Positions 7,470-16,492 of a stretch of DNA of 64,000 bases are shown piece by piece. This DNA comes from Dinoroseobacter sp049801095. Lineage in GTDB: Bacteria > Pseudomonadota > Alphaproteobacteria > Rhodobacterales > Rhodobacteraceae. How positions within the stretch are numbered: the stretch's first letter is position 1; every line of letters begins with the position of its first letter. Below the pieces are notes generated by a model that was not told the origin of the DNA, searched no databases, and worked only from the letters and a program-made list of their open reading frames with translations. The stretch is taken from positions 558,001 through 622,000 of the forward strand of contig NZ_JBNAGH010000003.1 of assembly GCF_049801095.1 (NCBI RefSeq), in the 5' to 3' direction. The position numbers were made by a program, and so were the translations under genes.

Positions 7470-8504
7470 ATGACTGACAGAAAAAAACTGCTCCGCGCGC
7501 TGGACGGAGAGACGCAAAAGGTCCCACCCATCTGGATGATGCGTCAGGCGGGGCGCTATTTGCCGGAATATCGCGCCACGCGGGCCCAGGCGGGTGATTT
7601 TCTGTCCCTGTGCTACAACTCGGAACTGGCCGCTGAGGTCACGCTGCAGCCGATCCGGCGCTACGGCTTTGATGCGGCGATTCTCTTTGCGGATATCCTG
7701 CTGATTCCCGACGCTCTCGGCGCGGATCTGTGGTTTGTGACGGGCGAAGGACCGCGCCTGTCGACGATCACGGACATGGCCGGTTTCAACGCGTTGAAAC
7801 CGGCGGACGCGATGCATGATCATCTGGCGCCCGTCTATGAGACCGTGCGGATCCTGTCGCGCGAGCTGCCATCCGAGACCGCGCTGATCGGCTTCGCCGG
7901 CGCGCCCTGGACCGTGGCGACCTATATGATCGCCGGGCGCGGCACGCCTGATCAGGGCCCAGCACATAAGCTCATGACCGAGGCGCCCGAGGTGTTCGAT
8001 GCGCTGATGGACCGGCTGACCGAGGCGACCATCGCCTATCTCTCCATGCAGATCGAGGCCGGCGCCGAAACGGTCAAGATCTTCGACAGCTGGGCCGGAT
8101 CGCTGAAGGGCGAGGCCTTCACGAAATACGCGCTGGAGCCCACGAAAAAGATCATCGCCGCGCTCAAGGCCAAGCATCCGGGCGTGCCGATCATCGCCTT
8201 CCCGCGCGAGGCCGGGGACGGCTATATCGGGTTTGCAAAGGCGACGGGGGCCGATTGCGTGGCGCTGGACAATTCCGTCTCCGCAGCCTGGGCGGCCGAG
8301 CATGTGCAGGTCGATGGCTGCGTGCAGGGCAATCTGGCCTCGTCACATATGGTGACCGGTGGGCAGGCCCTGATCGACGAGACGCGCGAGATCGTGCAGG
8401 CCTTCGCGAACGGGCCGCATATCTTCAATCTCGGCCATGGCATCACCCCGGATGCGGATCCCGAAAACGTGCAACTCATGATCGACACGGTGCGCGCCCA
8501 ATAA
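7470..8504 (+). CDS. hemE: Uroporphyrinogen decarboxylase
   Basis: Decarboxylates the four acetate side chains of uroporphyrinogen III to give coproporphyrinogen III. The 344-residue length is typical. PPIWMMRQAGRYLPEY near residue 18 is the family signature, and ILFADILLIPDALG with FAGAPWTVATYM follow. Of two in-frame ATGs (7461, 7470), 7470 is better placed: AAGGA at 7456-7460 gives 9-nt spacing. It is divergent from hemC, placing two haem-pathway enzymes around one control region. Confidence 0.95.
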   Translation: MTDRKKLLRALDGETQKVPPIWMMRQAGRYLPEYRATRAQAGDFLSLCYNSELAAEVTLQPIRRYGFDAAILFADILLIPDALGADLWFVTGEGPRLSTITDMAGFNALKPADAMHDHLAPVYETVRILSRELPSETALIGFAGAPWTVATYMIAGRGTPDQGPAHKLMTEAPEVFDALMDRLTEATIAYLSMQIEAGAETVKIFDSWAGSLKGEAFTKYALEPTKKIIAALKAKHPGVPIIAFPREAGDGYIGFAKATGADCVALDNSVSAAWAAEHVQVDGCVQGNLASSHMVTGGQALIDETREIVQAFANGPHIFNLGHGITPDADPENVQLMIDTVRAQ

Positions 8505-8559
8505 CCTCTCGCCCCGACGCCCCCTTGCGCGCTGGGGCGCATCCTGAAACGACCCGGCC

Positions 8560-9774
8560 ATGCGCCTTCTGATCACCTTCGCTGCCCTTTTTGCCTCTGT
8601 GGCGTTGCTGCAGGTGTCCTCAGGCGCGGTCGGTCCCCTTGATGCGATCTCGGGCACCGCGCTGGGGTTCAGCACGGCGCAGATCGGGTTTCTCGGCTCG
8701 GCCCATTTCATCGGGTTCTTTCTGGGCTGCTGGAGCGCGCCGCGCATCCTGGGCACGGTCGGCCATGCGCGGGCCTTTGCGGCCTTCACGGCCGCCGGGG
8801 CGATCGGGCTTCTGGCGCATATGATGCTGGTGCACCCCATCGCCTGGGCCGGGCTGCGCGTGGCCACGGGGATGTGCATCGCGGGATGCTACACAGTGGT
8901 CGAGAGCTGGCTACAGGCGCGTCTCACCAATGAGACCCGCGGACGCACCATGGGGCTCTACCGGTTCGTGGATCTGGGTGCGGCGCTTCTGGCGCAGCTG
9001 ATGATCGGGGTGCTGCCGCCCGCAGCCTATCTGTCCTACAACCTGCTCGCGATCCTCTGCTGTGCAGCGCTTCTGCCGCTTGCCCTGACCCAGACCAGCG
9101 CACCAGACGTGCCCGACGCGCCCCGACTGCGACCCGGCCTCGCCTTTGCCCGCTCGCCGCTCGCCGCCGCTGCGGTGATCGTGGCGGGCCTGACGGCGGC
9201 GGCCTTTCGCATGGTCGGCCCGATCTACGGGCAGGAGGTGGGGCTCGGTCCGGATCAGATCGGTCTGTTCCTCGCGGCTTTCGTTCTCGGGGGGGCCCTG
9301 GCGCAATACCCGGCGGGCTGGCTCGCGGACCGCTTCGACCGGCGCTATGTGATGATCTGGTTTTCCCTTGCGGCGATCCTGAGCTGCGGCGTGACGATCT
9401 CGACCCAGGAAAGCGGCACCTTGGCGGTGTTTGGGGCGGCCCTGCTCTTTGGCCTGACGACCTTCCCGATCTTCTCGGTGGCCGCGGCCCACGCCCATGA
9501 CTTTGCCGAAGACCATGAGCGGGTGGAGCTCTCGGCGGCGCTGATGTTCTTCTTCGCCACCGGCGCGATTGCGAGCCCGCTGGTCTCGTCCCTGCTCATT
9601 GATGCCTTCGGGCCCGTGGCGCTCTTCGTGTTTCTGGCCGTTGGGCATCTGATACTGGTCGGGTTCAGTCTGGCGCGGATGCGGGTGCGCGCCGCCCCGA
9701 CGGAGCGGACCGATTACGTCTATACGCCGCGCACCAGTTTCACCATCGGGCGGCTTCTGGGCCGCAAGCGCTAG
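8560..9774 (+). CDS. MFS transporter, YcaD-like
   Basis: A 404-residue inner-membrane protein with about 12 hydrophobic segments. The N-terminal helix LLITFAALFASVALLQ is followed by the cytoplasmic-loop motif LTNETRGRTMGLYRF near residue 120, and GWLADRFDRRYVMIW near residue 250 is the repeat of MFS motif A in the second half. The pattern resembles the YcaD and sugar or quinolone-resistance-like branch of MFS, but the substrate is unknown. It follows hemE by 55 bp on the same strand and could be co-transcribed. Nothing in the neighbourhood indicates the cargo. Confidence 0.85.
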   Translation: MRLLITFAALFASVALLQVSSGAVGPLDAISGTALGFSTAQIGFLGSAHFIGFFLGCWSAPRILGTVGHARAFAAFTAAGAIGLLAHMMLVHPIAWAGLRVATGMCIAGCYTVVESWLQARLTNETRGRTMGLYRFVDLGAALLAQLMIGVLPPAAYLSYNLLAILCCAALLPLALTQTSAPDVPDAPRLRPGLAFARSPLAAAAVIVAGLTAAAFRMVGPIYGQEVGLGPDQIGLFLAAFVLGGALAQYPAGWLADRFDRRYVMIWFSLAAILSCGVTISTQESGTLAVFGAALLFGLTTFPIFSVAAAHAHDFAEDHERVELSAALMFFFATGAIASPLVSSLLIDAFGPVALFVFLAVGHLILVGFSLARMRVRAAPTERTDYVYTPRTSFTIGRLLGRKR

Positions 9775-9828
9775 ACCTCTGCGCGCGGCTGCGTTAGGCC
9801 ATGCGGGCACTTCAGAAGGTCCCGCGCC

Positions 9829-11547
9829 ATGGCACGTATCCTCATCACCTCCGCGATTCCCTATATCAACGGGATCAAGCATCTGGGCAATCTCGTCGGC
9901 AGTCAGCTTCCGGCGGATCTCTATGCGCGCTACTGCCGCGCCCGCGGCAACGAGGTCATGTTCATCTGCGCCACCGATGAGCACGGCACGCCCGCCGAGC
10001 TGGCCGCGGCCAAGGCGGGCAAACCCGTGGCCGAATACTGCGCCGAGATGCATGAGGTTCAGGCGGATATCGCGACGCGTTTTGGCCTGAGCTTTGACCA
10101 TTTCGGGCGCTCCTCGTCGGAGCGGAACAAGGCGCTGACCCAGTATTTCGCAGGCAAGCTGGCCGAGGCCGGTCTGATCGAGGAAGTGTCCGAGAGCCAA
10201 GTCTATTCCCATGCGGATGGGCGGTTTTTGCCGGATCGCTATATCGAGGGGACCTGCCCCAATTGCGGCTATGACAAGGCCCGCGGGGATCAGTGCGAAA
10301 ACTGCACAAAGCAGCTGGATCCTACGGACCTGATTGATCCGCGCAGCGCGATCTCGGGCTCCACGGATCTGGAAGTGCGGGCGACCAAGCACCTCTACCT
10401 GCGCCAATCCGCGCTGAAAGATCAGCTCGACGCCTGGATCGACAGCCAGACCGACTGGCCCGTCCTGACCACATCCATCGCCAAGAAATGGCTCCATGAT
10501 GGTGACGGGCTGCAGGATCGCGGGATCACCCGGGATCTGGACTGGGGCGTGCCGGTCAAGAAGGGAACCGAGGACTGGCCCGGCATGGAGGGCAAGGTCT
10601 TCTATGTGTGGTTCGACGCGCCCATCGAATACATCGCCGGCACGGCGGAATGGGCGGATGCCAATGGTCTGGACGACGCCGCGTGGGAGCGTTGGTGGCG
10701 CACGGATAAAGGCGCCGAGGACGTGCGCTATGTCCAGTTCATGGGCAAGGACAATGTGCCCTTCCACACCCTGAGCTTCCCGGCGACGATCATGGGCTCG
10801 GGCGAGCCCTGGAAGCTGGTGGATTACATCAAGTCGTTCAACTATCTGACCTATGATGGCGGCCAGTTCTCGACCAGCCAGGGGCGCGGGGTCTTCATGG
10901 ATCAGGCGCTGGAGATCCTGCCGGCGGATTACTGGCGCTGGTGGCTGCTGAGCCATGCGCCCGAGAACTCCGATGCGGAGTTCACATGGGAGAATTTCCA
11001 GGCCTCCGTGAACAAGGATCTGGCCGATGTGCTGGGAAATTTCGCGAGCCGGGTGACGAAGTTCTGCCGCTCGAAATATGGTGAGGCCGTGCCAAGCGGC
11101 GGCGCCTACGGCCCCGCCGAGGACGCGCTGATCGCCGATCTGACGGCCAAGCTGCGCGCCTATGAAGGGCATATGGATGCCATGGATGTGCGTAAGGCCG
11201 CAGCGGAGCTGCGGGCCATTTGGGTGGCGGGCAACGAGTATCTGCAATCGGCCGCGCCCTGGACCGTGTTCAAGACCGACCCGGAGGCCGCAGCGGCGGT
11301 CATTCGCCTTGGCCTGAACCTCGTGCGGTTCTACGCGGTGCTTTCCTCTCCCTTTATCCCGACGGCGAGCGCGGATCTCTTGCGCGCCATGCGGGCCGAG
11401 GACGCCCAATGGCCCGAGGATGTGGCCGCCGCGCTCTCGGCGCTTGAGCCAGAACATGCCTTCGATGTGCCCGAAGTGACCTTTGCCAAGGTTTCTGACA
11501 GCGATCGGGATGATTGGGCCGAACGTTTTTCAGGAATTCGCACCTAA
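9829..11547 (+). CDS. metG: Methionine-tRNA ligase
   Basis: Charges tRNA-Met. The 572-residue protein has the class I signature IPYINGIKHLGNLVGS (HIGH variant HLGN) at residues 8-23, a zinc knuckle CPNC-X9-CENC near residues 145-160, and the KMSKS-equivalent QFSTSQGRGVF near residue 350. ILPADYWRWWLLSHAPEN follows, as in alphaproteobacterial enzymes. No C-terminal dimerisation or EMAP domain is present. AAGG lies upstream of the ATG. A long open frame on the opposite strand is a codon-bias shadow. Confidence 0.95.
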   Translation: MARILITSAIPYINGIKHLGNLVGSQLPADLYARYCRARGNEVMFICATDEHGTPAELAAAKAGKPVAEYCAEMHEVQADIATRFGLSFDHFGRSSSERNKALTQYFAGKLAEAGLIEEVSESQVYSHADGRFLPDRYIEGTCPNCGYDKARGDQCENCTKQLDPTDLIDPRSAISGSTDLEVRATKHLYLRQSALKDQLDAWIDSQTDWPVLTTSIAKKWLHDGDGLQDRGITRDLDWGVPVKKGTEDWPGMEGKVFYVWFDAPIEYIAGTAEWADANGLDDAAWERWWRTDKGAEDVRYVQFMGKDNVPFHTLSFPATIMGSGEPWKLVDYIKSFNYLTYDGGQFSTSQGRGVFMDQALEILPADYWRWWLLSHAPENSDAEFTWENFQASVNKDLADVLGNFASRVTKFCRSKYGEAVPSGGAYGPAEDALIADLTAKLRAYEGHMDAMDVRKAAAELRAIWVAGNEYLQSAAPWTVFKTDPEAAAAVIRLGLNLVRFYAVLSSPFIPTASADLLRAMRAEDAQWPEDVAAALSALEPEHAFDVPEVTFAKVSDSDRDDWAERFSGIRT

Positions 11548-11662
11548 GCGCATTGCATTCGCAAATTGCAAAGCTAGGTTCTCTGTTAGGGAATTACCGC
11601 TTTAGGATAGCAATAGGCTTATCTTAAATGTAGGTTTGGACCTGATCCAAGGACATGGCTCA

Positions 11663-13243
11663 ATGCCTGAGACGACACTAAACGGCCTGCAATCACATGT
11701 GATGAACCCGTTCTCGGAGTTCTTCGCCAAGGCACCGATGATGATGCATTCGGTGGACCGGGATGGTGTGATCGTGGCCATCAGCGCCTATTGGGCGTCG
11801 CGGCTGGGCTATGAGCCGCGCGAGATGGTCGGCCGGGCGCTGACCGATTTCATGACCCCGCAATCCGCCAATCGCGTGCGCACCGAGTTCTTTCCGATGC
11901 TCATCCGCACCTCCTCGGTCGAACGGGTCAGCAATGTCTTCCTGCGCAAGGACGGCACCCTGTTCCCGGTTCTCGTCTCAGCCGTGGCCCTGCGGGACAA
12001 GGACGGGCTCTTCGAGCGGTCCCTGTCGATTGTCACGGCGGATGATGGCGCGGATGGCCTGCATCAGGACCTGCAAAGCGCACTGATGAAGGCCGAAGAT
12101 GCGAGCCGCGCCAAGAGCCGCTTCCTGGCCGCAATGAGCCATGAGATCCGCACACCGATGAACGCGATCCTCGGCTTCGCCCAGCTGCTGAAACTGTCCG
12201 ATCTGGACGCCAAGCGGCGTGGCCATGTGAATGCGATCATCTCGGCGGGAGGTCAGCTGATGAACCTGCTGACGGATCTGCTGGATCTGAGCCATATGGA
12301 AACCGGGCAGATGCGAGTGGAGACGCGGCCCACCCTGCTCCAGCCCATGCTCGATCAGGTGGCCGACTGGTGGTACAGTTCCGTGTCGGAAAAAGGCATC
12401 ACCCTCAAGGTCTTGGTCGATGACGAGCTGCCAGATTGCGTGCTCTCGGACAAGGTCCGCCTGCAACAGGTTCTGAACAACTTCCTCGCCAATGCCCTGC
12501 GCTACACAGATGAAGGCTGCATCACCCTGAAGGTCACGCAGGTCCTGCGCGAAAACGGCATCTGCCGGATCCGCATGGAGGTGAGCGATACCGGGATCGG
12601 CATCTCGGAGGAGCAGCAGGCCCTCCTCTTCCGCCCCTTTGTCCAGATCGAGAGCGATTTCGGCAAGGATCGCGGCGGCTGGGGGCTCGGTCTGTCGATC
12701 TGCCACAATATCGCGACGGCCATGGGCGCCGAGATCGGCGTGACATCGACGCCGGGGGCGGGCTCAACCTTCCATTTCGAGCTGAGCGCGCCGGTCGAAG
12801 AGAAATCCCACAGCGCCGCCCCGCCGATCCGTGCGGCGGATCTCGCGGCGGGGAGCGAGAGCCTCAACATCCTGATCGCCGAGGATAACGAACTGAACCA
12901 AAAGGTGATGGACGCCATGCTCCGTGATCTGGGGCATAACCCGGTGGTGGTCTCCAACGGGTTCGAAGCCGTGGAAGCCATCATCTCCGACAGCTTCGAT
13001 CTGGTCCTGATGGATATCACCATGCCCGGGCTCGACGGGTTGGGCGCGACGGAGCAGATCCGCACCGCGTCTCCGGACAAAAGCGGCGTGCCGATCATCG
13101 CCTGCTCCGCCCATGTGGGCGGCGATGTGCAGGCGCGCTACCGGAATGCGGGGATCGACGATTTCCTGCCCAAGCCGGTGGATCCGTTCGAATTGCAATC
13201 TGCAATCGACCGGGCGGTCAAACGCTCGGGCCCCTCGGTCTGA
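11663..13243 (+). CDS. Soluble hybrid histidine kinase (PAS-HisKA-HATPase-REC)
   Basis: A 526-residue cytosolic signalling protein. Order: PAS domain at about residues 15-125, HisKA with phospho-acceptor His160 in SHEIRTPMNAILGFAQLL, HATPase with N-box NNFLANALRYTDEG, G1 motif DTGIGI and G2 region GGWGLGLSI, then a receiver domain from about residue 408 with AEDNELNQ and phospho-Asp about residue 451 in LVLMDITMPG. No membrane helix is seen, so the signal is intracellular. The ATG at 11663 follows AGGA by 9 nt; an in-frame TTG at 11636 is less likely. No partner phosphotransferase is nearby. Confidence 0.9.
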   Translation: MPETTLNGLQSHVMNPFSEFFAKAPMMMHSVDRDGVIVAISAYWASRLGYEPREMVGRALTDFMTPQSANRVRTEFFPMLIRTSSVERVSNVFLRKDGTLFPVLVSAVALRDKDGLFERSLSIVTADDGADGLHQDLQSALMKAEDASRAKSRFLAAMSHEIRTPMNAILGFAQLLKLSDLDAKRRGHVNAIISAGGQLMNLLTDLLDLSHMETGQMRVETRPTLLQPMLDQVADWWYSSVSEKGITLKVLVDDELPDCVLSDKVRLQQVLNNFLANALRYTDEGCITLKVTQVLRENGICRIRMEVSDTGIGISEEQQALLFRPFVQIESDFGKDRGGWGLGLSICHNIATAMGAEIGVTSTPGAGSTFHFELSAPVEEKSHSAAPPIRAADLAAGSESLNILIAEDNELNQKVMDAMLRDLGHNPVVVSNGFEAVEAIISDSFDLVLMDITMPGLDGLGATEQIRTASPDKSGVPIIACSAHVGGDVQARYRNAGIDDFLPKPVDPFELQSAIDRAVKRSGPSV

Positions 13244-13250
13244 CCTGGCC

Positions 13251-13727
13251 CTAGGCGGGACGGAAATTCAGCGCGACACCGTTCAGGCAGTGACGCTTGC
13301 CCGTGGGCTTCGGTCCATCATTGAACACATGGCCCAGGTGCCCGCCACAGCGGCGGCAATGCACCTCGGTCCGCACCCGCAGAAGCTTGCGGTCGGGCTT
13401 GGTGCCGATGGCATTGTCCAGCGGCTCCCAGAAGGAGGGCCAGCCGGTGCCGCTGTCATATTTGGTGCGAGACGGATAGAGCGGCAGGTCGCAGCCCGCG
13501 CAGTGATAGGTCCCGGCGCGCTTCTCGTCATTCAGGGGGCTGGTAAAGGGCCGCTCTGTGCTTTCCTTGCGCAGCACCTTGAACTGCTGCGGGGTCAGGC
13601 GTTTCTTCCATTCCGCCTCACTCATCGTGATCTCGAAATCGCCTTCTGACGCTGTCAGGGTCTGCGGCAGCACCGCAGCCGTGGCCAGAAATCCGGTGGA
13701 AGCAGCAAGGAATTGACGGCGGTTCAT
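13251..13727 (-). CDS. msrB: Peptide-methionine (R)-S-oxide reductase MsrB, Tat-exported
   Basis: Reduces methionine-R-sulfoxide in proteins. The 158-residue product begins with the twin-arginine leader MNRRQFLAASTGFLATAAVL, indicating folded export to the periplasm. The SelR domain carries two zinc CxxC pairs (CAGC and CRRC) and the catalytic Cys in RHCLNGVALNF. GTGWPSFW is the family signature. It converges on the kinase gene, 7 bp between stops. Export by Tat is typical of some proteobacterial MsrB proteins that repair oxidised envelope proteins. Confidence 0.93.
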   Translation of the reverse strand: MNRRQFLAASTGFLATAAVLPQTLTASEGDFEITMSEAEWKKRLTPQQFKVLRKESTERPFTSPLNDEKRAGTYHCAGCDLPLYPSRTKYDSGTGWPSFWEPLDNAIGTKPDRKLLRVRTEVHCRRCGGHLGHVFNDGPKPTGKRHCLNGVALNFRPA

Positions 13728-13863
13728 GGGGCATCCTCTCGATCGTGTGAGGAGTATATAAGCGGCCTCTTAGGCCTCTGTCCCCATTGCGACAGGCTCA
13801 TAACGCGGATGTGTGGGGCCGTGAGGGCTTGCCTCCTGCGCCCGCCTGGGCCATCCCGCGCCC

Positions 13864-15084
13864 ATGGCGAGACCGAAAGACAGTTTTACCACCGTGATCC
13901 TCGGCGCAGGAGCCGCGGGCATGATGTGCGCCGCCCATGCAGGGCCGGGTGTGCTGGTGCTCGACCATGCGGCCAAGCCGGGCGAGAAGATCCGGATCTC
14001 CGGTGGTGGCCGCTGCAACTTCACGAACATGTATGCGGGGCCCGAAAACTTCCTCTCCGCCAACCCGCATTTCGCGAAATCGGCGCTGAGCCGCTATACC
14101 CAGTGGGATTTCATCGACCTCGTGGCGCGGCATGGGATCGCCTACCACGAAAAGACCCTCGGGCAGCTCTTTTGCGACAGCTCTTCGCGCGACATCATCC
14201 AGCTCTTGCGGGATGAGATGGACCGGGCGGGCGCTACGCTCTGGCTCAAGTCCACGCTCGATGAGGTCTCCCATGATGGGGCGCGGTTTCGCCTGCGCGT
14301 GACACGAGAGGGGCAGAGCCGGGAGGTGACGGCGCAGCATCTGGTCGTGGCCTGCGGCGGCAAGTCGATCCCCAAGATCGGGGCGAGCGATCAGGGCTAC
14401 CGCATCGCGAAACAGTTTGGTCATGCGCTGACCGAGACGCGCCCCGCCCTCGTGCCCCTGACCTTCGGGGCCGAGGCCGCCTTTGCCGATCTGGCCGGGG
14501 TCGCAAGCCCCGCGCGGATCGCCGCCAACGGCACGAGCTTTGACGAAGCGCTCCTCTTCACCCATCGCGGATTGTCCGGCCCTGCGATCCTGCAGGTCTC
14601 CTCCTATTGGCGCGAGGGGGACGCGATCACGGTGCAGCTTTGCCCGGAGGTTGGGTTCTATGACGCCCTGCGCGCCCGGCGAAGTGCGGCAGGGCGCCGA
14701 GATCTGGCGACCGTGTTGACGGAGTGGCTACCCAAGCGGCTGGCCCAGAGCATCGCTTCCCGGGTGGCGCCCACGCTCGAAGGCCGGGGCAATCTCGCGG
14801 ATCTGAGCGATGCGCAGCTGCGCGCCGTGACCGCCGCGCTCGGTGAATGGCAGCTGAAGCCCACGGGCACCGAGGGCTATCGCAAGGCCGAGGTCACCCT
14901 GGGCGGGGTCGAAACCGGCGGGCTCTCCTCGCGCAGCATGGAGAGCCGAGTGCAGCCCGGGCTCTATTTCATCGGCGAGGTCGTGGACGTCACCGGCTGG
15001 CTCGGCGGATACAACTTTCAGTGGGCCTGGTCCTCGGGCTGGGCCGCGGGACAGGATATCGCGGCGAAAACCGGCGCGGGCTGA
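13864..15084 (+). CDS. NAD(P)/FAD-dependent oxidoreductase, BaiN/HI0933 family
   Basis: A 406-residue flavoprotein. The dinucleotide-binding motif VILGAGAAGMMCA is at residues 11-23, followed by GEKIRISGGGRCNFTN, the HI0933-family signature, near residue 40. VACGGKSIPKIGASDQGY lies near residue 162, and the C-terminal GLYFIGEVVDVTGWLGGYNFQWAWSSG is the second conserved block. Substrate of this family is usually unassigned; some homologues act on bile-acid or dithiocarbonyl-type compounds. It precedes cobS by about 130 bp but a shared role is not evident. Confidence 0.88.
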   Translation: MARPKDSFTTVILGAGAAGMMCAAHAGPGVLVLDHAAKPGEKIRISGGGRCNFTNMYAGPENFLSANPHFAKSALSRYTQWDFIDLVARHGIAYHEKTLGQLFCDSSSRDIIQLLRDEMDRAGATLWLKSTLDEVSHDGARFRLRVTREGQSREVTAQHLVVACGGKSIPKIGASDQGYRIAKQFGHALTETRPALVPLTFGAEAAFADLAGVASPARIAANGTSFDEALLFTHRGLSGPAILQVSSYWREGDAITVQLCPEVGFYDALRARRSAAGRRDLATVLTEWLPKRLAQSIASRVAPTLEGRGNLADLSDAQLRAVTAALGEWQLKPTGTEGYRKAEVTLGGVETGGLSSRSMESRVQPGLYFIGEVVDVTGWLGGYNFQWAWSSGWAAGQDIAAKTGAG

Positions 15085-15098
15085 GCGGTGGAGGCGAG

Positions 15099-15118
15099 AA
15101 AACCCCGCCTCAGCGGGG
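15099..15118 (-). terminator. Hairpin plus T4, oriented to the minus strand
   Basis: Plus-strand arms CCCCGC (15103-15108) and GCGGGG (15113-15118) enclose CTCA. On the minus strand the hairpin is followed by TTTTCTC, the layout of an intrinsic terminator. Both flanking genes are on the plus strand, so its purpose may be to stop antisense transcription. Confidence 0.4.
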
Positions 15119-15212
15119 GGGACCCCCCTTTCCCTCGCCGCGCCCTACGATATGTTGCGAGCCAATACACCCGGGACCTGGCCTGGGCGACTCAACAGAT
15201 TCGGGGACACGA

Positions 15213-16196
15213 ATGGCGGACGGCAGCTTGGATATTGGCAAACCCACGGAAGAGATCTCTGTCCGCGAAGTGTTTGGCATCGACACCGATATGAAGGTGA
15301 AAGGCTTCGCCGATGGCTCGGACCGGGTGCCGGATATCGACAGCACCTACAAGTTCGACCCGGACACGACGCTGGCGATCCTCGCGGGGTTCTCCCACAA
15401 TCGCCGGGTGATGATCCAGGGCTATCACGGAACGGGCAAATCCACCCATATCGAGCAGGTGGCCGCGCGTCTGAACTGGCCCTGCGTACGGGTCAATCTG
15501 GACAGCCATATCAGCCGGATCGACCTGATCGGCAAGGACGCCATCAAGCTCAAGGACGGGGTGCAGGTCACTGAGTTCCACGAGGGGATCCTGCCCTGGG
15601 CCCTGCGCAACCCGACCGCGATTGTGTTCGACGAGTATGATGCGGGCCGCGCGGATGTGATGTTCGTGATCCAGAGGGTACTGGAGGTGGACGGCAAGCT
15701 GACGCTTCTGGACCAGAACGAGGTGATCACGCCGAACCCTTACTTCCGGATCTTCGCGACCTCGAACACCGTGGGTCTGGGGGATACGACGGGCCTCTAT
15801 CACGGCACGCAGCAGATCAACCAGGGTCAGATGGACCGCTGGAGCCTCGTGGCGACGCTGAACTATCTCAGCCATGACGCCGAGGCCGCGATCGTGCTGG
15901 CCAAGAACCCCCATTACAACACCGAGGCCGGGCGCAAGACCGTTGGCCAAATGGTGACCGTGGCGGAGCTGACGCGGACGGCCTTCATGAACGGGGATCT
16001 CTCGACAGTGATGAGCCCGCGGACCGTGATCGCCTGGGCGCAGAATGCCGAGATCTTCCGCAATGTGGGCTATGCCTTCCGGCTGACCTTCCTCAACAAA
16101 TGCGATGAGCTTGAGCGGGAGACCGTGGCCGAGTTCTATCAGCGCTGCTTTGACGAGGAACTCCCCGAGAGCGCGGCCTCCAACGCCGTCGGCTGA
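15213..16196 (+). CDS. cobS: Cobaltochelatase subunit CobS
   Basis: The AAA+ ATPase subunit of the aerobic CobNST cobaltochelatase, which inserts cobalt into hydrogenobyrinic acid a,c-diamide. The 327-residue protein has Walker A GYHGTGKST near residue 70 and Walker B IVFDEYDAG. SVREVFGIDTDMKVKGFAD is the typical N-terminus. The start at 15213 matches this conserved N-terminus; further upstream codons read into the spacer. Its partner cobT is 4.9 kb away beyond a scaffold gap, so the distance between them is uncertain. CobN is not in the window. Confidence 0.93.
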   Translation: MADGSLDIGKPTEEISVREVFGIDTDMKVKGFADGSDRVPDIDSTYKFDPDTTLAILAGFSHNRRVMIQGYHGTGKSTHIEQVAARLNWPCVRVNLDSHISRIDLIGKDAIKLKDGVQVTEFHEGILPWALRNPTAIVFDEYDAGRADVMFVIQRVLEVDGKLTLLDQNEVITPNPYFRIFATSNTVGLGDTTGLYHGTQQINQGQMDRWSLVATLNYLSHDAEAAIVLAKNPHYNTEAGRKTVGQMVTVAELTRTAFMNGDLSTVMSPRTVIAWAQNAEIFRNVGYAFRLTFLNKCDELERETVAEFYQRCFDEELPESAASNAVG

Positions 16197-16492
16197 GCAG
16201 AGATCGGTGGCGGGGGCCCCCAGCCGCGCGCGCCGGCCCCCCCCCCCCCCCCGGCCAAGCCGGGCACCGCGGTNNNNNNNNNNGGGGCCCCCCCCGGCGG
16301 TGGGCTGCGCTTGGTGGGGGGGCGCCCGCCGCTGGCGGCGCGCGCGGACCCGCACAGCACACAGGTCATGCCGGGCAAGCGATGTTTGCCCCATGCGCTT
16401 CGAAAGACCCGCTCGCGTGTCCGCCGCGCGCTGCCATGGGCAGGGCGCGGCCTTGCTCTTGGTCGATCCCTGGCTTGCTCTAGCCCGCTCCG
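16197..16492. other. Scaffold join: 10 N, C16 homopolymer, no gene
   Basis: Positions 16274-16283 are N. A run of 16 C occupies 16237-16252, and the sequence on both sides of the gap is low-complexity GC. This is typical of degraded contig ends, and a 10-N run is often a placeholder of unknown true size. No open frame here has recognisable protein similarity. Missing sequence, possibly a whole gene, or a wrong join cannot be excluded. Confidence 0.9.

Noticed and set aside
8911..11457. 848-residue open frame on the minus strand, antisense to metG and the MFS gene
   Set aside because: It has no recognisable domain, is rich in Arg/Gly/His/Gln as expected of a reverse-frame shadow in GC-rich DNA, and metG on the plus strand has all class I synthetase motifs.
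16237..16252. Poly-C tract as a phase-variation switch
   Set aside because: It is not in a gene or promoter and sits beside an N gap, so a contig-end artefact is far more likely.
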